Source: an uncultured Peptococcaceae bacterium (GTDB lineage: Bacteria; Bacillota; Limnochordia; Darwinibacteriales; Darwinibacteriaceae). From it: a stretch of 17,044 nt of DNA. Under the pieces are notes generated by a model, which saw only the letters and a list, made by a program, of their open reading frames with translations, was not told where the DNA came from and ran no database searches. Both the position numbers and the translations under genes were made by a program. The stretch spans positions 1-17,044 of the forward strand of contig CALKAR010000112.1 of the NCBI GenBank assembly GCA_937988745.1. Direction: 5' to 3'. Positions within the stretch are counted from its first letter, which is position 1, and the number at the start of each line of letters is the position of its first letter. Below are positions 7,922-14,645 of this stretch, piece by piece.

Positions 7922-7950
7922 AAAAAAAGGGCACCCAAAAGTTGCCCCCC
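7922..7950 (-). terminator. Rho-independent terminator of the 59-residue small gene
   Basis: On the minus strand GGGCA and TGCCC (7947-7943 with 7933-7929) form a GC-rich stem with a 9-base loop. TTTTTTT follows directly. It lies about 34 bp after the stop of the small gene at 7984, and the HAD-pepT promoter starts right beyond it, so it separates two transcription units. Confidence 0.75.
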
Positions 7951-7983
7951 TTAACCAATCTTCGTATTTTCAGCCTTGACAGG

Positions 7984-8163
7984 TTATGGTGCGATACTTC
8001 GCATCCATCCTCCAACGTTTTTCACGAACTGTGAAAAGCTGTCTCGTATCGAGGAAAACAGCAGCCATCTCAGAAGCCGATTTCCTCTTCTAGACGCCGG
8101 CTTAGTCTCTTTCCTTAAGAGCATTTCCCGCTCTTCATTTGAAATCAAATTTTGCGAGTTCAT
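7984..8163 (-). CDS. Small basic protein of unknown function (59 residues)
   Basis: I do not recognise this product. I accept it as a gene because of context. AAGGAG precedes the ATG at 8163 with about 8 bases spacing, the frame is clean to a TAA, and a strong terminator follows about 34 bp later. The protein starts MNSQNLISNEEREMLLRK, has a basic centre (KPASRRGNRLLRWLL) with about three leucine or tryptophan turns, and ends GGWMRSIAP. It has no signal peptide and no clear transmembrane helix. The middle could form an amphipathic, membrane- or nucleic-acid-binding helix. The frame continues upstream to an ATG at 8190, but that start lacks a good ribosome-binding site. A regulatory peptide, toxin or structural small protein are all possible. 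Confidence 0.5.
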   Translation of the reverse strand: MNSQNLISNEEREMLLRKETKPASRRGNRLLRWLLFSSIRDSFSQFVKNVGGWMRSIAP

Positions 8164-8390
8164 GGCCTTTCTCCTTTGTATTACCCGCAAATATTACGCC
8201 ACATAGTTGCTTATTTGCCTCTTTCTCGGAAAATCCTTCATTTTCGAAGAAAAAATCGCCTACACGACAATTTCTGACAAAATATGGACCTAATGCTGGA
8301 ATTGCTCGCAAATTCACAGGCAAGAAGGTTTCCCCCTGATAGGAGCGAGACACGTCCTGCAACTCTAGGAAAGTATCCGCGTAGGATCAG
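8164..8390. other. AT-rich intergenic stretch upstream of the small gene
   Basis: No secure gene is seen here. On the minus strand a second frame (TTG 8362 to 8135) is open and overlaps the small gene by 29 bases. Its composition is protein-like (for example FENEGFSEKEANKQLCGVIF), but the start has no ribosome-binding site; a later TTG at about 8323 has only a weak GGGGG before it. TAATAT (on minus, about 50 bp before the small gene) could be a -10. An imperfect hairpin, GAAAAT with ATTTTC around 8228-8244, is visible. The stretch is richer in A+T than the flanking genes. Confidence 0.3.
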
Positions 8391-8527
8391 CCAATGAACG
8401 AGGGTTAACTGTGCCAAACATTCTACCCATACTCCACACAAGACTCGTTTATACCAAACAGGGTGTATTAAAAGGAGGGAGTTGCCCGTCTGGCACAAGT
8501 TAACCAATCAATAGGCCCTCGTTATTG
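8391..8527. repeat. 137-bp element bounded by a long imperfect inverted repeat
   Basis: The left arm (8392-8416) contains AACGAGGG and then GGTTAACTGTGCCA. The right arm has TGGCACAAGTTAACC (8491-8505), a 10-base insertion, and CCCTCGTTATTG (8516-8527). The arms pair over about 25 bases with one bulge and the insertion. The 74-bp interior has no convincing frame and includes a smaller ACTCC/GGAGT pairing. It could be a non-autonomous transposable element (MITE) or a structured RNA. No flanking target duplication is evident, and no second copy is in the window. Confidence 0.5.
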
Positions 8528-8649
8528 AGGTGAAAACGCTGATGCGACATGGACACTATTCGCGTCACGACTCTGAAAAGGGGGTCTCCGTTGGAATCAG
8601 CTTTACGCGCTATTTGGCATCAGGAAACAAGGAAGGAATTATATGCAGA
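8528..8649. other. Intergenic stretch between the inverted repeat and the CRISPR remnant
   Basis: No recognised gene. On the plus strand a 46-codon frame runs from ATG 8549 to TGA 8689 and ends NLFGDRVKE. A second frame from ATG 8542, with GAGGTG nine bases upstream, is open for 43 codons. Neither resembles a family I know, and both run into the decayed CRISPR repeat. They may be gene debris or chance. Confidence 0.2.
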
Positions 8650-8742
8650 AGTAGATCAAAACCTGTTTGGGGATAGGGTTAAAGAGTGACCCTATACTTC
8701 GCTGATCATGAGAGGTAGATCCCCGCGTGTGCGGGGTAGACC
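8650..8742 (-). CRISPR. Vestigial type I-E CRISPR array: one repeat, one spacer-sized stretch, one decayed repeat
   Basis: The minus strand at 8741-8714 carries a 28-base type I-E repeat. It has the stem CCCCGC-ACAC-GCGGGG and the handle ATCTACC, against CCCCGC-GCCA-GCGGGG and ATAAACC in E. coli. Orientation (stem, then handle) matches the cas operon, so the leader is on the cas2 side. Beyond it comes a 34-35-base stretch (about 8680-8713). A decayed copy follows at about 8650-8679 that keeps GATCTAC and CCCC but has lost the stem. The repeat unit is 63-64 bases, slightly above the usual 61. No other repeat occurs in the window. A degenerate last repeat is usual at the leader-distal end, which fits a one-spacer array. 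The canonical repeat is certain in kind; the second copy is a by-eye alignment. Confidence 0.7.
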
Positions 8743-8791
8743 TAAAAAACAATTCTGATTATTCAGTCCCATTCTGTGTTGCATACCTTTT
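8743..8791 (-). promoter_or_regulatory. Short AT-rich CRISPR leader between cas2 and the repeat
   Basis: The 49 bases between the cas2 stop and the first repeat are AT-rich and end in TTGTTTTTTA next to the repeat, the position expected for a leader. CAGAAT occurs twice, 19 bp apart, a possible recognition element for Cas1-Cas2 or a host factor. I see no clear promoter, so array transcription may start further upstream or read through from cas2. Confidence 0.5.
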
Positions 8792-9097
8792 TCACGTGTC
8801 TCTTGTACGCTTCCGGGCTAATATCATTCCATCTAATTCAACTAAGTCGATGGGAGGCGTTCCAAGAACTCGAAGACTTTGGCCAGCCGGAACAGAGGAA
8901 TCTCCCCACACCATCACAATACTGCTATCAGAAAGACCGGCAAACCATTCTTCTAGAACATCCCAGATGCGGTCTCGGACTCCTGCTGATATCTGTGTGC
9001 TCGTATAGACTCCCGGGCCTATCTCTAGCATGGCTGAGGCAAGAAAACCCCGTATCCGGTCCGGTACGTTACGCGTTACTACCACTGTCATCGACAT
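8792..9097 (-). CDS. cas2: CRISPR-associated endoribonuclease-like protein Cas2 (type I-E)
   Basis: Cas2e of 101 residues, the small dimeric core of the Cas1-Cas2 spacer integrase. E. coli Cas2 is 94 residues. Typical sequences are TVVVTRNVPDRIRGFLA at the first strand-helix, LEIGPGVYTSTQISAGVRD, and SSIVMVWGDSSVPAGQSLR. Start choice: the ATG at 9097 has AAGGAG about 7 bases upstream and gives MSMTVVV. The longer frame to 9121 runs deeper into cas1. The gene overlaps the 3' end of cas1 by 29 bases, so translation is probably coupled. It is the last cas gene before the leader. Confidence 0.95.
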   Translation of the reverse strand: MSMTVVVTRNVPDRIRGFLASAMLEIGPGVYTSTQISAGVRDRIWDVLEEWFAGLSDSSIVMVWGDSSVPAGQSLRVLGTPPIDLVELDGMILARKRTRDT

Positions 9098-9950
9098 AGA
9101 GCAACTCCTTAATCTTCTCAATCATACGAGGGATCACTTTATGTTTCTTGAACCACCGAGCAGCCTCATAGCGTATATGCCGCTCTAGTACTCCCTCAGG
9201 TATGTTCTTGGCTGCTACTGAGAATGCTAATGGAATTGTGATCTCTGTCCGGAAGAGATCTGCAATGTCCAGCGTAAAGGCGTTACTTGAGTCTTCGTGA
9301 ATAAACCCCAAGGGAGGCAAGGCTCCTACCGCAGCTACCGCAATATCTGCAGCTGCTTCGACAAATGTAGCTGCATGATTAATTGCTTGATTCGGAAGAT
9401 CGGCTGCAGTCGGATTCTGCCGGTCGTATCGCCTACCCGACCAGTCTATTCCGTATCGATCAGCTAAAATCTTGTAGGTTTCTCTCATCCGGCTACCTTC
9501 CATACCGCGCAACACACTGATATCTTCGTGTGGAAAAGCACTCTGAAACCTAAATGCGTACATCCGCCTTGCGATACGGACCCGCATCTCCTCGTCAGCC
9601 CAGAGTGTTGCATGGGCTCTAGCTATTTTTGAACGTCCTGTGCCCATAGGAGGGGCCGTATAAAACTTGACCCCTCCTTCACCCACTGCTGCGATTAGGG
9701 TTCCCTGCCGAGCCATGATACGCAGAACATCATGAGTTATCGTTGTCCCCGGACCAAGCAAGATCATCGAAATCGTCTGATAAGGAATCGCGTAGTTACC
9801 CGGCTCAATATTATCGGAGCCTGCAGTTTGAAATCGTAATGTCCCATCTTCAATGTACAAGTTGCCTCGGGACAGCCACAGAAGCCCGTGACGATCCGCA
9901 TGGGGGATACGACCCGAAGCAATTCCGAGTCTTCCCGGAAATAATGACAT
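9069..9950 (-). CDS. cas1: CRISPR-associated integrase Cas1 (type I-E)
   Basis: Cas1e of 293 residues, the catalytic subunit of the adaptation complex that inserts new spacers beside the leader. The N-terminal domain opens with IPHADRHGLLWLSRGNLYIE. The all-helical catalytic domain has the three metal-binding positions: Glu151 in RGMEGSRMRETYK, His218 in PLGFIHEDSSNAF, and Asp228/Asp231 in TLDIADLFRTEI. These match E141, H208, D218 and D221 of E. coli Cas1. The length fits the family (about 305). The ATG at 9950 comes one base after the cas6e stop, and the gene overlaps cas2. Nothing in the sequence suggests loss of function. Confidence 0.97.
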   Translation of the reverse strand: MSLFPGRLGIASGRIPHADRHGLLWLSRGNLYIEDGTLRFQTAGSDNIEPGNYAIPYQTISMILLGPGTTITHDVLRIMARQGTLIAAVGEGGVKFYTAPPMGTGRSKIARAHATLWADEEMRVRIARRMYAFRFQSAFPHEDISVLRGMEGSRMRETYKILADRYGIDWSGRRYDRQNPTAADLPNQAINHAATFVEAAADIAVAAVGALPPLGFIHEDSSNAFTLDIADLFRTEITIPLAFSVAAKNIPEGVLERHIRYEAARWFKKHKVIPRMIEKIKELLYVDDSGSNA

Positions 9951-9951
9951 G

Positions 9952-10677
9952 TTACATCACCGGCCTCAATAGAATCATCCCATATCCAAAAGCGCGATGC
10001 CTTCCCACACCGGTCATAAGAAGTTCTCGAAAACCTTCCGGATCGGTAACCGTTAAGATACCTCTGAACTCCGCATGAGGACGGATAAGATACCTAACCC
10101 GGCGCTTTCCATCTACTCGGCTTGTCTGGCGCATCTGTCTTACATGTCTAAAGCCACTCAGTTCCACACTGGATACCGAAACGCCCCTCTGCTCTAACCT
10201 TTCAAGGATCCATTTGCAATAAACACTTGCGCGATCTAGTTCGTCAGTTTCTGTATTATCGGCAGCGATTAAGAAGATGTCTTTTTCTATTCCACTCCCT
10301 GTCTTGCGGCCAACGGGGCAGCACAAGACCTCAAAGCCCAGAGAACGGCCGGCTCCGATAAAAGGCATTGCTTTACTAGCGATGTCTCCCGAAACACCGC
10401 AAACTCTTGCTGCTACAGGGTCGGCAAAAGCCGCCATATATTCTCGTAACTCATCAGCATCATGAGACGCGTATCCAAGGAGCCTCGGAGGTCTCCGCCT
10501 GTCCATGAATAGGCGCCATGGTTTTGGAGCCAGTAACCCAAATGCTGCGCCCAACCAGGCATGAACACCATAACCGAAATCTACGTCTTCAGGCCGTCCA
10601 GCATATCCCTGCAGATGGAGGAATTTGTGCAGAGCGATAGGATCCAAGGACATTTCTATCATATAGAGTGGTTTCAT
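9952..10677 (-). CDS. cas6e: CRISPR RNA endonuclease Cas6e (CasE)
   Basis: Cas6e of 241 residues cuts the repeat hairpin in pre-crRNA and stays bound to the 3' stem in Cascade. It has two ferredoxin-like folds. The opening KPLYMIEMSLDPIALHKF and the general-base position His39 in VDFGYGVHAWLGAAFG fit the family, as does the glycine-rich loop GVGRHRAFGYGMILLRP near the C-terminus. It is longer than E. coli Cas6e (199), the extra length being in the middle. The start overlaps the cas5 stop by 4 bases (ATGA), so the genes are coupled. The adjacent repeat has the GC-rich stem this enzyme recognises; the decayed second repeat does not. Confidence 0.95.
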   Translation of the reverse strand: MKPLYMIEMSLDPIALHKFLHLQGYAGRPEDVDFGYGVHAWLGAAFGLLAPKPWRLFMDRRRPPRLLGYASHDADELREYMAAFADPVAARVCGVSGDIASKAMPFIGAGRSLGFEVLCCPVGRKTGSGIEKDIFLIAADNTETDELDRASVYCKWILERLEQRGVSVSSVELSGFRHVRQMRQTSRVDGKRRVRYLIRPHAEFRGILTVTDPEGFRELLMTGVGRHRAFGYGMILLRPVM

Positions 10678-11411
10678 TTTGTTCCTCCTATCATGCCCTC
10701 AACCCTCCAGCGACTGCCTACAGGGATCTGATTGGCCCAATCGCGTAAATCATAAACTAGACGTGCAGAGTACTCAGTCTCCTCGACCGTACGGGGTGTC
10801 CAACATGCACGACACCCCTGAAATGAATCTACCGGTTCACCGTTACGGTTCCAAACTGGAACGGATTCAAGAATGGTTAGTAAGTCATGACCTTCGCAGA
10901 GAGGTGTTATCGGATCGAGCAATGGCCGCGCCGGAAGACAAGTCTTACGTCCAATGAAAAGCGGACGTCGAGGTTTCTTGAAAGCTTGTACAAGATCTTC
11001 GATACTCGGATACTCTTCTCCACTGACCGTTAAGGCGATGGTCATCAGCCCATCTTCCCAGTAATGACGGTAACGCTGATGAATTCCGTATTTTGCTGCG
11101 GGTCCACCTGCTCTATGTTCTCGTTCTCCTCGAGTAGTCCAACCGCAAATCCGCATCTTAGAAGATCCCAAGTCAACTGTATGATAATCAACCGAAGGTT
11201 TTGGTTCTACGTCCCAACGTGCAGCAAAGTCAAGTCTATCCTGCAGAGCCTGGAGCCTTTCAAAGTCCCCGTGATGCCATCCTAAAGCGTTGGCCGCTAA
11301 CCCTGTGAGCATCGCTAGTCCCGGGAACAAATCAGTAAAGCCGTGCTGATCAACGACAACTGAACCAAAGCTCATCATGGGCGCATCCAATCGCAGAATA
11401 ATGGCTTTCAT
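10674..11411 (-). CDS. cas5: Cascade subunit Cas5e (CasD)
   Basis: Cas5e of 245 residues (E. coli about 224) caps the crRNA 5' handle and joins Cas8e to the Cas7 backbone. It starts KAIILRLDAPMMSFGSVVVD, the usual first strand and loop. It carries the family block WDVEPKPSVDYHTVDLGSSK, then WTTRGEREHRAGGP and HQRYRHYWEDGLMTIAL, and a C-terminal RPLFIGRKTCLPARPLL. The start overlaps the end of cas7 by 4 bases (ATGA), and its end overlaps cas6e by 4. The RAMP fold and gene order leave no real alternative. Confidence 0.95.
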   Translation of the reverse strand: MKAIILRLDAPMMSFGSVVVDQHGFTDLFPGLAMLTGLAANALGWHHGDFERLQALQDRLDFAARWDVEPKPSVDYHTVDLGSSKMRICGWTTRGEREHRAGGPAAKYGIHQRYRHYWEDGLMTIALTVSGEEYPSIEDLVQAFKKPRRPLFIGRKTCLPARPLLDPITPLCEGHDLLTILESVPVWNRNGEPVDSFQGCRACWTPRTVEETEYSARLVYDLRDWANQIPVGSRWRVEGMIGGTK

Positions 11412-12586
11412 GATGGTTCACCCAGAGCAACTGATAAACTCCGTTCAATGGCTTCCTGTAGTGAAACCACATTTTCGGTCTCCCTTGACCACCTATATTG
11501 AGGAGTCGTCGACACACATGTGTAACCGTCCTCTTTGCCATACATCGCCTCTAGGCCACTCATGTAGTCTGCTAGAGCTGTTATCGACTGGCCCATTAAT
11601 GTTTGACCTTCTTTATCAATTTTCACAGGCTTTAGAAACGCATTGGCCAAACTGCGTGGCTGTCCATCGCCCACTTCCAGCACAACACATTCGGCGCGTG
11701 CATATGGAGCGGTTGCACCCAACTTAGCACCAGGGCTTACTTGTGCAGCAGCGTTAATCAGCAGTTCAAGGAGACGCTTGGCATCCTGCTTATCATGAGT
11801 TCTCCATTCTTCGGGTTTACAACCTGTTAGATTGGAAACCAGCAATGGAATATCTACCGCTATATAGCCGTAATAGACGCCGCCGCCTAACTCCATTTCA
11901 TTGGCATGAGCTGCACCAGTTTCATCTTCCGTCAAATCGTCAACTACTGTGAAGAAATCGACTTCTGTGTCTAAGGCATGGGTTGTAAAGGCATGGGCTA
12001 CATGAACAGGAGCATCTACTCGGGTCAAAATATCCGATGTTACAAAGCGTCCAAAGAGAGCTCCATCAAATCCCGCCGCTGGGTCATCAATACCTGCCTG
12101 CTGCAGCAGAGCCGCGAAGTTGGGCTTGGAGCCCTTTAGTTTCTCGTCTATCCAAGACTTGGCTGCTTCCTCGTCTCCAGCCCGGGCTGCTTCCTGAATT
12201 AAGCCAACGAAATAATCTGCCTCCGGCTTGCCGAATAGGACCGGCTGTTTCATTGCCAGCGTTTCTTCATCGAGTGGCTTCTTAGTGCCTGCCGATGCCA
12301 ACACATGAGTGCCAAGATGGAGAATCAAGGAATGTGCCAACTGTTCGTTCATGCCGTTCTCCACCAGACGGCGCTTCACTATCCGGTTGAAGAAGTGGCG
12401 GGTACGAAAACCCCTTGGCAGATCAGTGTGGTTTATCATCCACTCGCGCCAATGCCGTTTCTGACACTGACTAGACACTCGCAACCGAGGATATCCACCA
12501 AAGCTAATGCGCTTAGCCAATCCTACATCATCCCTATTCAGCAACGTCGCATGATAGCTTGTGAGAAAATGGATCTGCAGAAACAC
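11408..12586 (-). CDS. cas7: Cascade backbone subunit Cas7e (CasC)
   Basis: Cas7e of 392 residues (E. coli 363), about six copies of which polymerise along the crRNA spacer. The N-terminus reads FLQIHFLTSYHATLLNRDD and continues KRISFGGYPRLRVSSQCQKR, the signature of the family. Later blocks include VDAPVHVAHAFTTHALDTEV, DFFTVVDDLTEDETGAAH and GGGVYYGYIAVDIPLLVSNL. The GTG start directly follows the cas11 stop (TGA then GTG), with AAGGAG 8 bases upstream. It overlaps cas5 by 4 bases downstream. Confidence 0.96.
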   Translation of the reverse strand: MFLQIHFLTSYHATLLNRDDVGLAKRISFGGYPRLRVSSQCQKRHWREWMINHTDLPRGFRTRHFFNRIVKRRLVENGMNEQLAHSLILHLGTHVLASAGTKKPLDEETLAMKQPVLFGKPEADYFVGLIQEAARAGDEEAAKSWIDEKLKGSKPNFAALLQQAGIDDPAAGFDGALFGRFVTSDILTRVDAPVHVAHAFTTHALDTEVDFFTVVDDLTEDETGAAHANEMELGGGVYYGYIAVDIPLLVSNLTGCKPEEWRTHDKQDAKRLLELLINAAAQVSPGAKLGATAPYARAECVVLEVGDGQPRSLANAFLKPVKIDKEGQTLMGQSITALADYMSGLEAMYGKEDGYTCVSTTPQYRWSRETENVVSLQEAIERSLSVALGEPS

Positions 12587-13114
12587 TCAACTCACTCCTT
12601 CTCTTTTCTCCATTAGGAACAGCTGATCATAATAATCCTTGGCGATCCGCCGATGTAGATCTTCGCGCTTTTTCTCGTCTTCTAATAGTAGAAACAAAGT
12701 ACAGTCCAACCAATTCACCGAACTGTTTTTTGCCGCCAGAAACCTTGCCGCTCGGAGAAGCAAAACCCGGCGTACATCACCTTCTGCGACGAGTAGCCTT
12801 TCTAAGCGCGCCTCTGAAAATCCCTCGTCAGCAAGAACTGTTCCAAATCGCTTCTGAAAATCATGTGGCTCAGGTGCCATAAGCGCCATGCCGGCAGTGA
12901 TCGTGACCCAGTCTGCTTGTCTATACTCCCAGTTATCAGGCAGATAGTGCATGGCGAACTTGTAGAACGCCAAAGGTGGGTGTTGGGTAGGCTGCATTCG
13001 GCGAAGCGCTGCTCGATCACCAGTGGAAAACTCTTCGCTGCTCAGGGCAGCTGCCAACCTTACAATCACACTTGCCAAACTGGGCGTTTCAGATGGATGA
13101 TGACGTTCCAACAC
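12587..13114 (-). CDS. casB: Cascade small subunit Cas11 (Cse2/CasB)
   Basis: Cas11e of 175 residues (E. coli 160), an all-helical protein present as a dimer along the belly of Cascade that helps stabilise the R-loop. Recognition rests on the block LAAALSSEEFSTGDRAALRR, on YRQADWVTITAGMALMAPEP, and on position between cas8e and cas7. The start is GTG 13114 or the adjacent TTG at 13111; GAGGAGGGAGA stands immediately upstream and serves either. It overlaps the end of cas8e by 26 bases. Confidence 0.93.
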   Translation of the reverse strand: MLERHHPSETPSLASVIVRLAAALSSEEFSTGDRAALRRMQPTQHPPLAFYKFAMHYLPDNWEYRQADWVTITAGMALMAPEPHDFQKRFGTVLADEGFSEARLERLLVAEGDVRRVLLLRAARFLAAKNSSVNWLDCTLFLLLEDEKKREDLHRRIAKDYYDQLFLMEKREGVS

Positions 13115-14645
13115 TCTCCCTCCTCATAAAGCCGAAATTCCCCTCAGCATAAAACCCACTCCAGAATCGATTACGAAGAGCTGTTATTCCGCGATATCTC
13201 CGGCCCGTGTGCGACGGCAGAGCTTTCTCAGCTTCTTCGAGTACTGATAAGGCATGTTTCGTTAGGATTTGAGCCCATCGCCGTTCTTCGGCATCTTTGT
13301 CGAATCGGTCAGGTACTGATAGCAGCCAGGCAAAATAGTCTTGTGACCAGCGTCGTTCAAACTTCCTAGCAAACACACTCCACCAACTTTGACTCGTGTC
13401 ATCATCATATTTCAACTGGCTCGGGCCTCCCTGAAGAAGAGCAAATATCGCTGGTTTGAGCACTCTGTTTTGCATGGTTCCTGCATAAGCGATACCCAAG
13501 CGGCTGAGATCAGCCAAAGAGTCGCGTGCATCACCCCCGCCAAAGAAAAGCTTTACGCGTTCTCTTGGAATCATGATTTCCCATTCATAGAAGCCATCTG
13601 TGGTTCCCTGTCCTCGTACTAAAACCGATGCAGTAAGCCAAAATGGGCCGCTCCATCCAGACAATGGTGCTTGCAGTTTACTCAGACCAAGCTCGTCTCC
13701 AAACAAGATCCTTCGCATCAGTTCAGCCGTCAACCCGTTAGGTGATACAGTAAGTGCCTTCGGATCACCTCTCCCTGCTAGCTCTACAGGAAGCCAAGGA
13801 TCACCGACTACACCGTTCAACTCTTTTGCAGCGATACGGGTCTTTTTGGCCGAATAAGTCTGAGCAATAAGCTCATCGCCCCTTCGGACAAACCGGATTC
13901 GACGGCAAATCTCGATGTAGAAGGGATCTAAGTCAGCCAAAGTGAATTGCTCTTCTCCATCCCAGGGTTCTGTCCAGATCAAGACGAGCCCGTTTGGATC
14001 AAATCCAAATGGCTGTTCCAACACGTCTTGTCTATGCAACAGCAGACGTCTTACAGCGTCCCTCCAACGTCCGCCGAGGCTCCTATCCCGAACTAATTCC
14101 ACAATTGGGCGATTCCCAAACCCGCTGTTCATTCTGGAAATGCCCTGATTCCCTTGACCCATAAATCCGCTCATCGTTTGCAGGCTAATCAGAGCGTAAA
14201 TCCATTCGTCTACAAATGGTCGTTGAGCACGATTTTGCTTAATATCGTGATTCTTAGCGGTTTGGAGCAGGTCCAGTTTATCGGGAGTCAAGATTTCAGC
14301 CGACGGTCTGACCGCTTTCTTTAGGGGAGGCTGCATAAATGCTGGCTTGTTACCGTCTTCCACAACCAACTCCCATGCACATTCCCCTGTTGGGCCTGAG
14401 AGGCCGAATAACCCCGCTCGCCAGTAGTCGGCTGTTTGCACGGGTGCTGTGTCGCCATTTCTGACCAATACAGCCCCTGCAAGATATGTGAGAAAAACAT
14501 GGAAGGCATCTGCCTGGTGGCGCTGAATCCCAACTAGTTGGTGAACCCTATCGGTACCCAATGCCTCGAGTAGTTCAGGTAAACTAATCTCCTCACGGCC
14601 ATCATCTGTCAACACTCGAAAAAGTGGGTCATGCAAGAGATTCAC
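13089..14645 (-). CDS. casA: Cascade large subunit Cas8e (Cse1/CasA)
   Basis: Cas8e of 518 residues (E. coli 502) recognises the PAM, starts DNA unwinding and recruits Cas3. The start MNLLHDPLFRVLTDDGR is typical. The NHDIKQNR block (132-139) is followed by the L1 loop at about 161-180, GQGNQGISRMNSGFGNRP, which contacts the crRNA handle and PAM side. Farther on are YIEICRRIRFVRR and the C-terminal four-helix bundle (FARKFERRWSQDYFAWLL). The GTG start overlaps the cas3 stop in a GTGA arrangement, with GGAGG 7 bases upstream. It overlaps cas11 by 26 bases. I see no disrupted motif. Confidence 0.96.
   Translation of the reverse strand: MNLLHDPLFRVLTDDGREEISLPELLEALGTDRVHQLVGIQRHQADAFHVFLTYLAGAVLVRNGDTAPVQTADYWRAGLFGLSGPTGECAWELVVEDGNKPAFMQPPLKKAVRPSAEILTPDKLDLLQTAKNHDIKQNRAQRPFVDEWIYALISLQTMSGFMGQGNQGISRMNSGFGNRPIVELVRDRSLGGRWRDAVRRLLLHRQDVLEQPFGFDPNGLVLIWTEPWDGEEQFTLADLDPFYIEICRRIRFVRRGDELIAQTYSAKKTRIAAKELNGVVGDPWLPVELAGRGDPKALTVSPNGLTAELMRRILFGDELGLSKLQAPLSGWSGPFWLTASVLVRGQGTTDGFYEWEIMIPRERVKLFFGGGDARDSLADLSRLGIAYAGTMQNRVLKPAIFALLQGGPSQLKYDDDTSQSWWSVFARKFERRWSQDYFAWLLSVPDRFDKDAEERRWAQILTKHALSVLEEAEKALPSHTGRRYRGITALRNRFWSGFYAEGNFGFMRRESVGTSSSI

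Noticed and set aside
8238..8507. Minus-strand 89-codon frame through the inverted repeat
   Set aside because: It is rich in Leu, Cys and Trp, crosses both a palindrome arm and the AT-rich stretch, and has no start signal.
8673..8695. Hairpin ATAGGGT/ACCCTAT as a terminator
   Set aside because: Neither strand has a T-run after the stem, so it is noted only as a structure in the spacer region.
8714..8742. Reading the CRISPR repeat as a transcription terminator or operator palindrome
   Set aside because: The stem, loop and handle match the type I-E repeat pattern in orientation and position beside cas2; no T-run follows on the minus strand.
8727..9099. Two plus-strand frames of 93 and 107 codons opposite cas2
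   Set aside because: Fully antisense to cas2 and, for one, through the CRISPR repeat and leader; no start signals and no recognisable product.
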